Both the position numbers and the translations under genes were made by a program. Shown here piece by piece: positions 21,150-33,300 of a DNA stretch of 64,000 bases (position 1 is the stretch's first letter; the number at the start of each line of letters is the position of its first letter). This DNA comes from Galaxea fascicularis (Eukaryota > Cnidaria > Anthozoa > Scleractinia > Euphylliidae). The stretch lies in assembly GCA_948470475.1 (NCBI GenBank), contig OX419335.1, positions 19,288,479 to 19,352,478 on the forward strand, written 5' to 3'. The notes under the pieces were generated by a model. That model saw only the letters and a list, made by a program, of their open reading frames with translations. It searched no databases and was not told the origin of the DNA.

Positions 21150-24100
21150 ATGGCGTTTAAGCAGATCTTCCTCTTTGTGATTTTCGCGTTTGTGGCTGAT
21201 GCTCTGAAATGGAACAATTGCGGTAAGCTTTTTGTGGAATCTGTGGAATTGGCTTTACTTTGTCTTGATTACTCTGAAAATTACAAACTAAACGCTAACA
21301 CGTCCGCCCTCTTCAATTTCCCCGCTTCATTTATCCTTCAACACCCAACTTTTAAAAAGCATTTAAAACTTTTTATTACGAATGTTTGTTGTTTTCAGAG
21401 AATCCAACGAGTGAAACATCAACACCCGCTTACAACCGCACTGGCTCATACATTACTCGGCATGGAAATATACTACAACATCCGTACTACGGAAAACAAA
21501 GTGAAAACTTTGATGGTGCATCCAGACTACATCACCTATACTTCCTCTTAGAATTGTTCATATACAGTCGAGGACAAAAGTAGTCGAGACACTCCCCAAA
21601 AATAATCCTTTTTCGTTAAACACGTGAATTCTCCAATCTTCGGTCTTCATATTTCCCCGTTCCCCCGTTTCAATGTTGTAATCACGTGCCAGTGTCCACA
21701 AAGAGAGTTTCAGCATTGAGAAGCGGGGGAAATATCGACGAAAAAGTGTATTTTTCACATTTCGTATATGGAAAGTGTTTGTTTTACTGGAATGTCTCAA
21801 AACTTTTGTCTCTGATTGTAGCTTTGGAAACGACCTAATACTCCACGATAAACGTGTATAGAGTCTTTCCGATTCACTGTGAAACTTTAATTTGTTAAAG
21901 CGTAAAATAAAAAAGACAACATTTATTTTCTTTTGACGTTATCTTCAACAGGTGGGAACTCCGCTGTGCGGATTGAGGATGTAACACTTTCCCCACAGCC
22001 TTTATCACTCAGAAAAGGGGCGAAGGTAACGTTCGGCGGAAAGTTTGTGGTTACTGGTGACGCAGGAACGAACTATAAAATCAACGTTAATTTGAAGAGG
22101 CACTTAGGGTGGTTTGGATGGACAACGGTACCTTGCTTTGGAAAATGGTAAGTAGTATACCATGTGATTGAAGCAGCCAAATTCCACAAAGCAGTCGATT
22201 TAAAACAAGTAATAACATGGTTCAATAGTGATAGTGGGGGAGGGTCCCAATCACGAATCGCTGTTCGCTGCAATTGCAACTGAGTAACACTTACATTGAT
22301 TTGGTCGAACCATGCGAGTTTTTATGGGATACGCGCAGAGTTGACGATTCGCCAATTGTGACATGTTTTTATTGTAAAATACTGCAAAAATAATTAATCG
22401 GTGACTCTGTTGACAAGTTACAGGAGCCTAATAACGGACAGTAATGTTTGCAATAAGTTAATATATTGCATGATTACTCATGATTCACGAATCACGTCCC
22501 ACGAGACAAGAAGATCATGGATCACACTAGGCTAACAGTTCACGGATCACGACTACATTTAAGCTATTTTCACACGTCACGCGCTTTTTTCTCTCAAATC
22601 ACACGTGCCGCATAACCTCTGCCTATACTGCAATAACGCCAGTATATTCGCAATAGGTCCTGACATGATTCTCTCCACGAGGGTTTTTGATATTGATCCT
22701 GTTACAAACATTTCGATTCTACCGTGATTATATCAAGACTCAGATAATGGCCAACACACCCGTGCTGAGCAGACAGAAGTTAAATACAAACAAAACGTGT
22801 TTATGACAATTTCGCACGCCCGGGTAGAAACGTTTATGATTTTTTTCGAGTTCTCGTAAACCGGCTTTGAAATAATTTCCTCGGACTACAATCATTCGCA
22901 CTACCATTTCAAAGTTGTTTTCGGAGATAATGTGAGGTGTGTTTTTCTTCTGGACCTTGTGCCACTCTGAACAATTTCTACATGGTCAGCTAATTTAAAG
23001 TCCAGAACGAGTACAACTTAGGAGGAAAATATGTGGTGCTTCTCAAAAGGACGCTCATTCACATTGGCTTGGCCCATTTCACATAGATTTCTCAATGATA
23101 TAATAACAAAGCAACAAACAAAGGGTGTTGGTTTCAATAGTTTTCCCGCGCTACGAATACACCTTAAAGTTCCTTTATTGTCTCTCGAAAACTGATAAGG
23201 AATAAGGCTGAGTCGTCGCCTCCTGTTTTTGAGCCTCATTGTTGTTTGAAGCTGTTACGTATATTTTGGTTTGTTTTAGTTCCCAAAACATCGCATGTGA
23301 TCAGATGATAAACTTACTGGAGGGAGAGCGGTGTCCACTTGAACAGAAAGAATATGTCATAGAACCGCGCACTATAACGTTGCCAGATGTTCCTCTGCCT
23401 TCGTTCCTCAAAAGTGTAAGTACATCTTTACCCCTTTAACTCCCAAGATCCGATGATTAATTCTCCCTTCTGGCTGCTATACAGTTCCTTGTACATTAGT
23501 TAAGAGAATTTGGGGTTATATTAAGCTAACAGCCTCTTGCTGGAAGGTTTGTCTATTCTCACCATCTGTCTCACGGCTGCTGGACAAAGACAGTATTGAT
23601 ATTACATATTATTGATGGAGCACTTGATTATTGTTATTATTGATATTACTTCTGGGAGTCAAAGTGTTATACAGTTGAAATACAGCTGAACCTCTGCTTG
23701 CGGACAACTCCCGTAAACAATTCTCAGTCCTACAATTATGGACAAAAGTAGTTGAGACTCCCAGGAATAAATCTGATTTATTCTTCGGAGGCTTTTCGTT
23801 AAACCCTTGAATTAATCTCCACTTCTCGCATTTCGTCCCCCTCCACCGTTTTCAATGCGGCAGCGACCAGACAGTGTCCACGAAGGGTGCATCAACATTA
23901 GAAGGTAGGGGAGAGGGTTAGCTATCCTTTTTTTCTACGGAAGGGTGCTTCTTTGATCGAAATCGTTTGTTTTGCTTAGATGTGTCAACACTTTTGTCCC
24001 TGCTTGTTGTAATTTCTCCATAAAATTCTACATTTAAAAAAAGAATGATTCACTGATTTGACGAATGAGATCGAAATCAACTAAGGCGAGGATTCTCACC

Positions 24101-24442
24101 GCAGATTTCTTTTTCTCGCGGGCGTGTTCGGAGGTTAACTCCATACAGATACACTTGTCGCAACGGGTTTCATCTCCTGAAAGTGGGTCTTTTCATCGGC
24201 TTGATTCCAGCTTTAACTTTAACTGCGGCGGTCATTTTAGCTTGAAATGCAAGAGTGCACCAAACCCTTTTTGAAGCAACAATTACACACTGATGAGAAT
24301 ACACTGAAATCAGAGCTTTTTGTTGGTCTAACTTCTCTCTTTCTTACCTCAGGGCCGATACAGGGTAACCGCTGACCTGAGAGATCGAGCTAACAACAAC
24401 CGCATCGCTTGTATGGAGGCGGAGTTGGAGATAACTGGATAA
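21150..24442 (+). CDS. GM2A: GM2-activator-like ML-domain lipid-binding protein
   Basis: Secreted/lysosomal protein of the MD-2-related lipid-recognition fold. Vertebrate GM2A lifts GM2 ganglioside from membranes for hexosaminidase A; the coral substrate is unknown. Coding exons: 21150-21222, 21952-22147, 23280-23415, 24353-24442, giving 164 aa with all phases consistent. A signal peptide covers about residues 1-18 (MAFKQIFLFVIFAFVADA), then WNNCG. Six cysteines fall at 24, 86, 90, 96, 108 and 155, placed as in GM2A. Diagnostic blocks are VPCFGKC, LLEGERCP, ITLPDVPLPSFL and GRYRV followed by NNRIACMEAEL. Human GM2A is somewhat longer. Introns 1 and 3 each hold a copy of the same TA-flanked MITE, and intron 3 holds a second MITE. 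A candidate polyadenylation signal, aataaa, is at 24494. Confidence 0.88.
21565..21818. mobile_element. Tc1/mariner-type MITE, copy 1
   Basis: cagtcgaggacaaaagtag at the left is matched by the inverse-related aacttttgtctctgattg at the right, flanked by TA on both sides. It shares words with 23733-24009 (ttttcgttaaac, cagtgtccac, tttgttttact/cttag). It lies in intron 1 of the GM2A-like gene. Confidence 0.65.
23433..23668. mobile_element. MITE with ctttaactcccaagat ends
   Basis: Left ccctttaactcccaagat and right cttctgggagtcaaagtg are approximate inverses around a non-coding 235 bp. It begins only about 17 bp after the exon 3 splice donor of the GM2A-like gene. Confidence 0.55.
23733..24009. 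mobile_element. Tc1/mariner-type MITE, copy 2
   Basis: Runs from caattatggacaaaagtag to acttttgtccctgcttgt between TA dinucleotides. Same family and orientation as 21565-21818 but clearly diverged. Intron 3 of the GM2A-like gene. Confidence 0.6.
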
Positions 24443-24493
24443 GGTAGAATTTAAGAGTTGCAAGAGTCGACTTTCCGTCAGAGCAGAAAATGA

Positions 24494-24499
24494 AATAAA
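24494..24499 (+). terminator. Candidate polyadenylation signal, GM2A-like gene
   Basis: aataaa 52 bases after the stop codon. A second aataaa is at about 24691. Confidence 0.45.
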
Positions 24500-25102
24500 T
24501 GATGAAAAGAGAACTGAACTACCATTTTAGTATCCGCCACAGGACTAACTTTTTTTTTGGGGGGAAGGGTGGGAAGGAAGGGTGGGGGAGAAGGGGGACA
24601 CTCTCGCGAGTACGAAGGCTGGAGCCTTGTTGGAAGGTCTGGGAGTATCAAATCGAGGTTGACTTTCAGATTCTTTTATCAGCGAAAGCAAAATAAACTC
24701 TAAATAATCGTAAATCCTCTCGTCATATCCTCCATCAAAGATTCTTGGGAGTGCCTACAGTCCGGGATGACAATCGATCGCCAGTACGAATCGTTCGGAG
24801 AGGTTAAGGAAAAGCTAAACAATGATCCAAGAGCACTTCGTGAAACCAATCAGCAATGTTTGAAAACATTAGCGATATATCAAAATATTCTCCCTGGAAC
24901 TGTCGAATCATGTCAGTATCTAGACAACTGCGCACCTCCCCTCCCCTAACTTAACATTGACACTAATTTATTAACATTTTTATAACTTTTTGGGTTAGGG
25001 GCATACGACCGGAACCGGAAATAGGTGCAAGGCGCTTGATCAGTGGTACCGGAAGTAAGAGGTTTAATAGGAGCGATGGGGGGTTGAAAAGTTGGCGATG
25101 AT

Positions 25103-25835
25103 TGTGTTTTCACTAGACCACTTTTCTAGCTGAACATTCTTTCCAGGTGTTTGTTTACAGACCAACATTTACTAGTTTAACTTGACATCTGTTTTCATTT
25201 TGAAATTTAACCCGACATTTAAGCCGTTTACTCAGAAGATTCAAATTACAAAAGCGCGCAATTTTGGCAACTTTGTTCTGGCTGCTTTCGCCGGTACTTG
25301 TGGAACATGCGGGTGAAGATGCTGAAGATGATGTGCTGCGGAGAGATACGGCTAACATACACTGTAGAGCACTTGTGCTCAAAAGCGGGTACTGCGTGTT
25401 CCGTGTGCCGCCACCGTGAAATAAGTGAGGTCCTGACCGAGGAACTGAAGGATCTAATGAGGCCGGAGGAATTGTGAATCGGAATGGGAAAGTATTATGA
25501 GTGAATTCGTCTGCCATTTTAAAAGCACTGTTTGAAAAGTGAACCACGAGGTGAGTGCTAGTGTTTGGACAATATTTCCCTGTTCACGATTTGGCAGGCA
25601 TCTGTCACTACAGGCAATGTGGTTGGCTGCGGCATTTATCAGGACAAGTTATACCACCTCGCGAGGTAGTATAACTTTGCGGGAATTTCCGGTCATTAAG
25701 GCGAAATAATCCCTTATTTTTTCTTGTGAAAACAGCCTGCATTTTTAACTCGCCAAACGTAGGACGAGCTGTTTTCACTGTACTTCCGGACTTTTCCGAC
25801 TTTAACTGGTCAAACTTGTCCTAGTGAAAATACAA
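25103..25835. mobile_element. TIR element with ttttcactag ends carrying an ORF
   Basis: Left tgtgttttcactag and right ctagtgaaaatacaa are inverse. The same ttttcactag signature terminates the unrelated-looking MITE at 41943-42238. The internal palindrome accacctcgcgaggtag lies near 25657. A 120-codon minus-strand ORF fills much of the left half. Confidence 0.5.
25155..25517 (-). CDS. Unrecognised 120-aa ORF inside the TIR element
   Basis: Starts MADEFTHNTFPFRF, continues with a Ser/Thr/Pro-rich middle (SLRSTSSSASSPACSTSTG) and ends near SKRLKCRVKF. No signal peptide or membrane helix is apparent. I do not recognise a family. It could be a first exon of a transposon protein, a captured host exon, or chance. 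Confidence 0.25.
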   Translation of the reverse strand: MADEFTHNTFPFRFTIPPASLDPSVPRSGPHLFHGGGTRNTQYPLLSTSALQCMLAVSLRSTSSSASSPACSTSTGESSQNKVAKIARFCNLNLLSKRLKCRVKFQNENRCQVKLVNVGL

Positions 25836-26499
25836 CCAAAAAACAGACTCGATCGGATCCGATGGAGACAGCTCTTCCTGGCAAGAGTCAATCGGACTTT
25901 GGGAAGTCAGTTCGCGCGTGACATAAAATATCTCTCAGCCATGAGGTGAAACAAGCGATACAACTGATCTTGATCCAAACTGCCCATGGAAAACTGCAAT
26001 GTCTGTAGAACTCACCATTCATTGGGGAGTTTTAACTACATCGCTGCTTGAACGGAAGTTTAGGTCACGACTGTGGCGTGTCATGCGTGACACTGCTAGA
26101 CCGCTGGACACCAGGTCCTCTCCCATCTATGTAACCAGGCTCTCAGCCTCGTGCGATCGTGTCTCGCAGCTCGCTTCACCTTTATTAAAAGTTCCGTTGT
26201 AAGTTCTGTTGTTTAGTCTAGCTGTGATAGTATTCGCACAACGCGACAACAGCATGCAACTTTGTTGGTTAACCTGAGTCCCATGACACTCATAGTGACC
26301 TCCCGGCTTGCACAGACAAACGTACCCGCTCGCGCTGATGGGCACTTTGCTTATCATGCTGCCCACGATGTTCATTCTTTATAAATTTGTAGTTTGTCCA
26401 AGTCAGTACCGGTACGTTCGTCAATAATCCGGAACACGGTTGGTGAGTTCCGGTAGATAGTTTACTGGACAAAGATGAAAAAGAGCCGAGAAAGCCGCA

Positions 26500-26640
26500 G
26501 CCAAGAAAATGTGTACGTATATTAACGGGGTGGTCAGATAAACGGAGTTTTCAAATAAGAAAATAAGTGGGCCTTTGCAGTTCGGGCCACAAAAACGTGG
26601 TCGTAATAACGAGGTGGCCGTATGGCGGGGTTCCACTGTT
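26500..26640. repeat. Transposon end with cggggttccactg terminus
   Basis: Repeated phrases gtggtc, gtgggcc, cgtggtcgtaataacgag and gtggccgtatggcggggtt end in ccactg. This is the style of the cagtggaaccccg termini common in marine invertebrate genomes. The matching other end was not located. Confidence 0.45.
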
Positions 26641-27383
26641 TATAAAATTACTCGGTCACACCCATGCTCGGAATTAATTAAGAAAAGAGAAATAAAAACG
26701 TATTTTATCCAAAACAGGGTGAGGTAGCAGTTCTATACAGGGCATCGTAACAGGAAGTAACGAGTAAGTTCTCTGCGCACTTTAAGGTCAAGTCAGAGGA
26801 GGCCTGCCTAACTCTGAAATGAAGAATGACTAGCGAATTTTGCTAGGTAAAGGAAAAAGGCGATATCTATGCGACGGTGGTAATTTTAATTTCCCTGAAC
26901 TGGAAATGGACTCTGCCCAGTACTGCTTCCAACCTATCGCTTCTTGTGACCAGTCCAAATTCTAAGTTTAAATAAATCGGAACATAAATCTTTCGCTAAT
27001 CTTTGAAATTTTGATCAGATTTTATTTCTCTTTTTTATCTTTTTAGAAAATTCGGAACAACATTTGCGGGGACGGGGGAAGGGGATGTAAAAGGTTGGTT
27101 GCTAGAGATTGACAAGTAACTACGAAACCCAAACCAAAAAAAGAAGAAGGGGAATAGAATGAGGAGGATTAATTGAAAAGAGAAAAGTAATTTCTACCTA
27201 AATCTGGCTAACAGAAACGGTAACGTAATTAATCGGCCGCTAGGATTTTAACCTGATTCGGATAGTCAGACATGATAAAATTTCAGTCAAACGAAGAATG
27301 TTGGTCACAAAATCCCATCCATACCTCTTGCGATTGACTCTCAACTTTGTAGTTGCTCTCTTCTCTGCAGATGAACCTGGCTT

Positions 27384-27518
27384 GAGGGTCCCCTATACCA
27401 CTTATAATTCCCAAAATTCGTTCACGTTCACGCAAAAATCAAATATGGTCAATCACGAATCACGAATAAATGAATAAACCTAAATCACGTTTCACGAAAA
27501 AAGTATAGGGGGACCCTC
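27384..27518. mobile_element. 135-bp MITE with 6-bp target duplication (copy 1)
   Basis: Termini gagggtcccctatacc and gtatagggggaccctc, flanked by tggctt at 27378-27383 and 27519-27524. The interior repeats tcacgaatcacg, gttcacgttcacg and cgtttcacg. Second copy at 46336-46546. Confidence 0.8.
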
Positions 27519-27829
27519 TGGCTTGTACACAATGTCTCGAAAAATATCCTACAACTTGTTTTATTACATCTAGCTGCACTGTTTGTCTTCAACAGGATAC
27601 AAATAATATAAGGCAATTGATCGATCTTTTTTTTAAACAAATAACAAAGAAAATGTTAAGCCGATTATTGAGAAGATTACGAAATTTATCACAGGAGGGT
27701 ATATAAACAATCGCGATTATTGTAATTCTTTTACTCGTCCCGTTTCAATTTTGAGATTTCATTTTGAGTCAGTGTCAAAAAATCAAATTTTATTATCTCC
27801 CGTCCCTATCAGAAGAAATTCGCCTACAC

Positions 27830-28480
27830 ACCTAATATTAATATTTTTGATAATCAAACAAACAAGTTCGTACCATTAGAATGCAAAGATTACACTAAGT
27901 ACTTAGGTGTTCTAATTGACAATAGACTTTCTTGAAACAATCAAATTGATGCGGTTCTATTAAAAATCAGTAAAACAGTTGGATTATTATCAAAATTGGG
28001 GCATTCTGTCCCTTCCCGCACACTCATTTCTATATATCACTCTTTAGTTGCACCCTATCTTCGCTAATGGCTTGATTGCGTGGGACCAAGTACTTTGCTA
28101 ACTTTCGAGATCATGCAATTCCGTTGTTTCTTGATGCAAAGATTTTACCAATTAATTTTCTCCATTATCAAATGCTTTCAGAAACAATGCATGATGTAAG
28201 TAATCATCTTGTACGCTCTAACATTCAAGACTTGTTCCTTCCCACTTCTCGTGTTAATTCATTCATTCCTAGGTCCTCAACGTCCAATAATTTTTATAAA
28301 AAAAATCAAATCTAGATATTCAAAAATACTGATGCTTTTCGAGAATTGGCGAGAAATTGTGGAATGAGATACCAACTAATCTCCGTAATCTACCTAAACA
28401 TTAATTTAAAAAGAATATTAGATCATTGCTATTTGAGATGTTAGAGTCCGATGACTCATGTTACGACCTAGAAGAAATTA
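27830..28480 (+). pseudogene. Dead non-LTR retrotransposon reverse transcriptase, C-terminal part
   Basis: The translation, crossing stops and frameshifts, shows KDYTKYLGVLIDNRLS, then SKTVGLLSKLGHSVPSRTL and ISIYHSLVAPYL, then REHAIPLF-like and LPINFLHY phrases at 28076-28315, and a final WNEIPTNLRNLPK-like segment. These are hallmarks of the C-terminal RT and thumb region of LINE-type elements of the kind abundant in cnidarians. Stops at about 27932 and 28066 and frame changes make it non-functional. Confidence 0.8.
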
Positions 28481-28821
28481 TATGCAACGAATTTGTTCCA
28501 TGCGTCATTTTTTGACAAGAAAGGCTCACTGTGGTGCTCAATGCAGTATGGCGCTCACTGTGGTGCTTTTCAGTATACAACACCTTTAAAGCGCATGGTT
28601 AACAAAGCAAGAACAAGCTGTTAGTCAGCATAAACTGGGAATTAATGCAGCCGGAAAGGAACTGAAATATTAGTAATTGGGACCTACGTTTTCTCCGTCC
28701 TCGCCACCTGTTTCCGCAAATCTCTTTGTTTTTTTTCACGCGTGCTTTCTTTTGGGATCGCAGTCAAACTGCCACTTGCGGAAAGCCAAGCGGCCACCAA
28801 ACAACGATCCCGGCAATTTCT

Positions 28822-29043
28822 TCACTGGTATTCTGCACTTGGACACTTCTTGAAAGGACAGTGACCTAAAATAGGCTGGCTTTCTTCAATGAAACAAACC
28901 TCTTGAAAATTGAGGTCAAACGGGAGGTCCACCACTTTTATACGACGCATCCGTCGATTTTCTCCAGCCCATAGCGACACCATACAGTTCGTCGAATGTT
29001 TCGGACGTCCAGTTACTAAAATAGCTACTGTTATTTTTTGCAC
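28822..29043 (-). other. Unexplained Cys-containing ORF
   Basis: Minus-strand frame containing RIKVVDLPFDLNFQEVCF and GHCPFKKCPSAEYQ before a stop, with a possible acceptor (ctattttag) near its start. It could be a last exon or exon remnant. The HCPFK word recalls the GM2A disulfide loop, but the surroundings do not. Confidence 0.2.
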
Positions 29044-30376
29044 CCATTGTGACTTTTAATAGATCGTCCTGCACCTCCGGTTCTAGTTTTAAAAAAAGAG
29101 CCTCCAGTAAAAGAACAAATAAAGACTTTAAACGTTAAGTTGCATAAAAGGAAAGAGTGATATGACTCAAACTCTAAGGGTTTATGGGGTAAAATAAGTA
29201 TGTCTCAGGTCAATTCCCTGACGCTTAGGACTGAGTCATCACTTACATATAAGGACTTTTCCCACTAAGTAAAACGAACCACCGACTGTTTGGTTCCGAG
29301 GGCGGAAGAAAGCCAACCCTGAACACGATATGCAGAAGGAGTCCATACACTAATTACTATATTCGCTACGTAGAAAACGAGGGATAAATAGTTGCGGCTT
29401 TAACTTATGGCGAAGAAAAGTAGAGTTTGAAAACAAGTCCTGTAACTAAAAGAAATGGTTGCCTTAGTGATCTCAGCTTGCTGAGAAACTCGTACTCTTT
29501 CAAAGGTGTTTTCCGCCGTAAATTGGAAAATAAGTAATTTCCACAACGAACCTTGTTTATTTAGGACGCACTACCGCTCACAACTTTGCATCAGAACTCG
29601 CATACTTATCGGTTCTGCTAGCCACATTAAAATCTAGTTTTAGCCACGCGTCCTCACACCTTTTGGGTTCTTTGTTCTCAGTTGAACCATTTTCAGCTAA
29701 ATTTCACTTACCTTTTCAACCTTAAACTGGAATCTGTTTCGACAGAATCCTAGTAAAACTTGATTACTTTCAGTTGAATTCTGGTATAAGAATACAGGCT
29801 TAAAGATATTTTCAGTTTTGCAAATTTTTGCACGGACAGTTGAACTCAGCTTAATTTCAGTTGTTATCTTGAGAAGCCAGCAATTCGCTACAAGAATAAA
29901 GTCGTTAACGACAAAACCCTGCGCGTGCCTGTTGTACAAAATCTGTCCCGTAACAGAACATTGCTGTAATCAAACGTCATGCATGGAGACGGGTGTGACT
30001 CGGTATCTCAAAGTGAACTCGTGGCCTCAACACCCCAATCAAGCAAGGTCGACTCGGAATCTTTGGGTTGTTTAGTTTTCCCGTTCCCCATCACAGCAAT
30101 TGCCAGAATGGAGAATATAGGACACAGTTTCTCGGCCTGATTCCGAACAAAAGAACTGTTTTGCCACGGGTACCACGTGAGGTTCGACAATTACCCTTAC
30201 GCTAAGAAGGGCACACACTAACTAACTTGTTTCACAGAGAATACAAACTGCCATTAGTGGTCTTGTTTATCACGTATCTTTATTTCTACAACAAGTAACG
30301 CGTTTTACATAACCCTGATCAGCACTGGTCATAACTGGGTATTTTGTTACTTCTTCTCAGCTTTAGAACAGCGCGG
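29044..30376. other. Intergenic stretch
   Basis: No gene, RNA or repeat could be supported. The plus-strand tttatt at 30279-30284 reads as aataaa on the minus strand, about 95 bp past the stop of the ML-type gene, and may be its polyadenylation signal. Confidence 0.4.
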
Positions 30377-33300
30377 TTATTTCTTTGACAGCTTGACGTT
30401 TATGTCTTCAGACAGGCAACCCACTGTTTTGCCCAAAGAGAGGTCTTTGACCGTAACCTTTAAATGAATCTTTCCATTTGAAAACATGTTCTGTGGAGAA
30501 ATGTATTATGGTACGATGAATAAATAGGCGCTGGACTACGATAACAAGGAACTACATGTACATTGTGATGCTAAAATATCACTTACTATCTATTCTTGTC
30601 GAGCTTCTTCATCTCTGCATCCTATATTGGTTTTAATACAAAGCATCCTAAAGACAAAGGGCATGTTCTAACTTTGCTGGCTTTACCGACAAAATTCGAA
30701 ATTTTGGTCTACCGTTCTTTAACCCTCATTTCCCGCTCCAGATTGGCACCTTAAGGGAAAAAAGTAAGCCCTAGTTATAAAAAGTGATTCCATACTTACT
30801 GCAAAGGTACTATACTGCTTGAGATTCTGCTTAAACTTGGTGCTCACTTGGAAGCTGTACTGGCCGGTTTTCAAATGACACCTTCCATCTGAATAAGTTG
30901 TCTGAACTAAAACATCCAGAAAAATACGGTCAGTCAATAAAGAATACCTAAGCTCCGCAACTTTCTTTAACTGGTCAAATACTGTCTTACAGACAGTTGG
31001 GTTTTAGTTGAACAGCTATGTACAGAAAATAAAGAAACTACATGACACCATTGGGAAGTATAAAGGTTTTTACCGTACAGATTTTCCATATTTTGCATAT
31101 ACACTCCGTTGAAAAAATGTTGAACCATGCAAGGTGTTGGCCAAAGTATTTTGCGTTTTGATTGTGCACTTGAAAAACTGAAAAGGGCCTTGGAATATCT
31201 TTTAGTAAGCCCATAATAAAAAAAAGGCATACAAATTAAATTAAGGCCGGGGGGCCTTAATACTGATAAGCTAAGCTAGTTGTTTTCGTACAGAAATCCG
31301 CAGCTAGCTTTATGGCGCTCAATACTTATGAAATCACCTCATTCACACTCTTTCATGACGCCATCTATGCGTCAAAACTAATGTGACCAAGTGTGGAAAA
31401 GAGCCGATTTACATGTTAGTGTAACAACAGCCACCATAATGTGCCGCTCATGTGGGAGTAAACGGTTGTATTACTTACCTCCAATATACGTCGCCAGGGC
31501 TGCACAGTTCATTTCCACAGGGCTGAAAAGGTAAAGCTTTAGGTCCAGTTCAAATGTCGAACATTACATGTGTCAAACCAAATTATTAGATTATGCACAT
31601 GAAATATTCGACGTATAAATTAATTAGGCTCGACAGATTTGTATTTGGGTTGACCCGCCGTTCTTTTCGACTGCACCAGTAGCCTGCTTGCAGGTGGTAG
31701 TTTGTGTACGTGCGAGACTCTCGCACGTAGAGGAAGATCTGGGACGCTTTGTCACTCGTCCCAGATCTTCCACTAACTCAATATGGTAATCGGATTTGAA
31801 TCTCGTGCGTGTTCGAACTACCGCCCGCGGGCCATCCCCGGGTATTTAAGGTTTCTGAAGGTTCTGACCTAATCTGCTGATGTTTGAATACTGCATTTTC
31901 TACAGTCTTCCAATTCTTTTTGCAGATAATTACATTCACTATTTTTTTATTCTTTAGAGAAAGAGCTGCGTCTCAGTTCCACATTTCCATTAGGGTAAAC
32001 AACGGGGACCGGCTTGATGACAAGTTCCTCCATGTTCAAGTGCGCTAAAATAGAGGTTTCGTTTTCTTTTTGTCCGAAATCGAGTGACGTCTGTGTTGTG
32101 CTCTGCAAACTTTCGAGTGCGTTCTTACTGGCGAGATCTAGTCAGGTTTATGTTTGTTTTCAGCCGACGATACGTGCCGACGATACGTCCTTCTAGGGTG
32201 TCCGGACTTCCAGCGTTTGGAGGGGTGAATGTCAGTTGTTTAATACCTATAAAATCATCTCTGTGTTTAGTTGTTTTACTCAAGCAGTACACTTAAGTAT
32301 TTACAATCATCCAGACTAATTAAGAGAATAAAATTAAAGTTGCAATTATGTATTTGTATTCGCTATGTGTTCCAAAAAATCACGCTTAACTTTCCCCAAA
32401 AATGCGGGATCGAGTATAGTAACTTTCTCCGAGGTTGTTGTTCTGCAAATCTCTGAACTACAGCGTCATTATCGACAGGCCTTTCATAGTGAACGCTCAT
32501 TAACACCAAGCCAGAGAGTCTTTCCGTTGCCATAGTGGTCAGCAGGCTGCCCTTGCTGTTTGAGCGCTCGTTGTCCGCAAGGGCAGAGCGAGGCGTTTAA
32601 AACTAGGGAAACTAAAAACTCTCTTCCAGCTTAATTGGTTGGGTCGACCCAAACGGGTATTAGGTTCGGCACATGAAGATTTTCGAAAATACCTCTTTCT
32701 AACCGTGTTCGGACCGAAGTTACGGACCGAGATTTTTCCCGTTCACTTATAGCCCAAGCGCGAAGCGTACGGGCCATAAATCAACGGGAAAAAACGAGGA
32801 TCCGTACCTTACAGTACGGACCGAGAAAACGAGGTTAGTAAGATATTTATTATATATCTGAAGTTAAAGGAGAGTGCGGAAAATTTAGCGGGCCGTACAG
32901 TAGAGTATGGCCCGCAAAATTGACCAATCACAGCACGCGTACTAACTGACAAATTTGGCGAAATGTAATAAAAATTGCCGCAGCATTAGCCTCATGCGAA
33001 ACTCTGGACACTTCTGTAATACCTTCCTAAACTTATCAACCACTATCCCCAATCGGTGTTTCTTAAATTACGTTTACGAGCCCGGAAAAATATTTTATGT
33101 ACACTAGGACTGTTATCAGAAATTCGATTCCGAAATTTTAAATTACTTTTTTTCAGAAAGCGCGCTACAAAATTGAGAAATCATTCAGTGTGATGGGGCT
33201 AGTTCACCTGAAAAGCTATCTCCAATCGATAGAAACCGACTTATTATAAAATAGTTTTCAGGGGCCCGTTTCTTGAAACTCCCGAAACTTTCAGGGTCTA

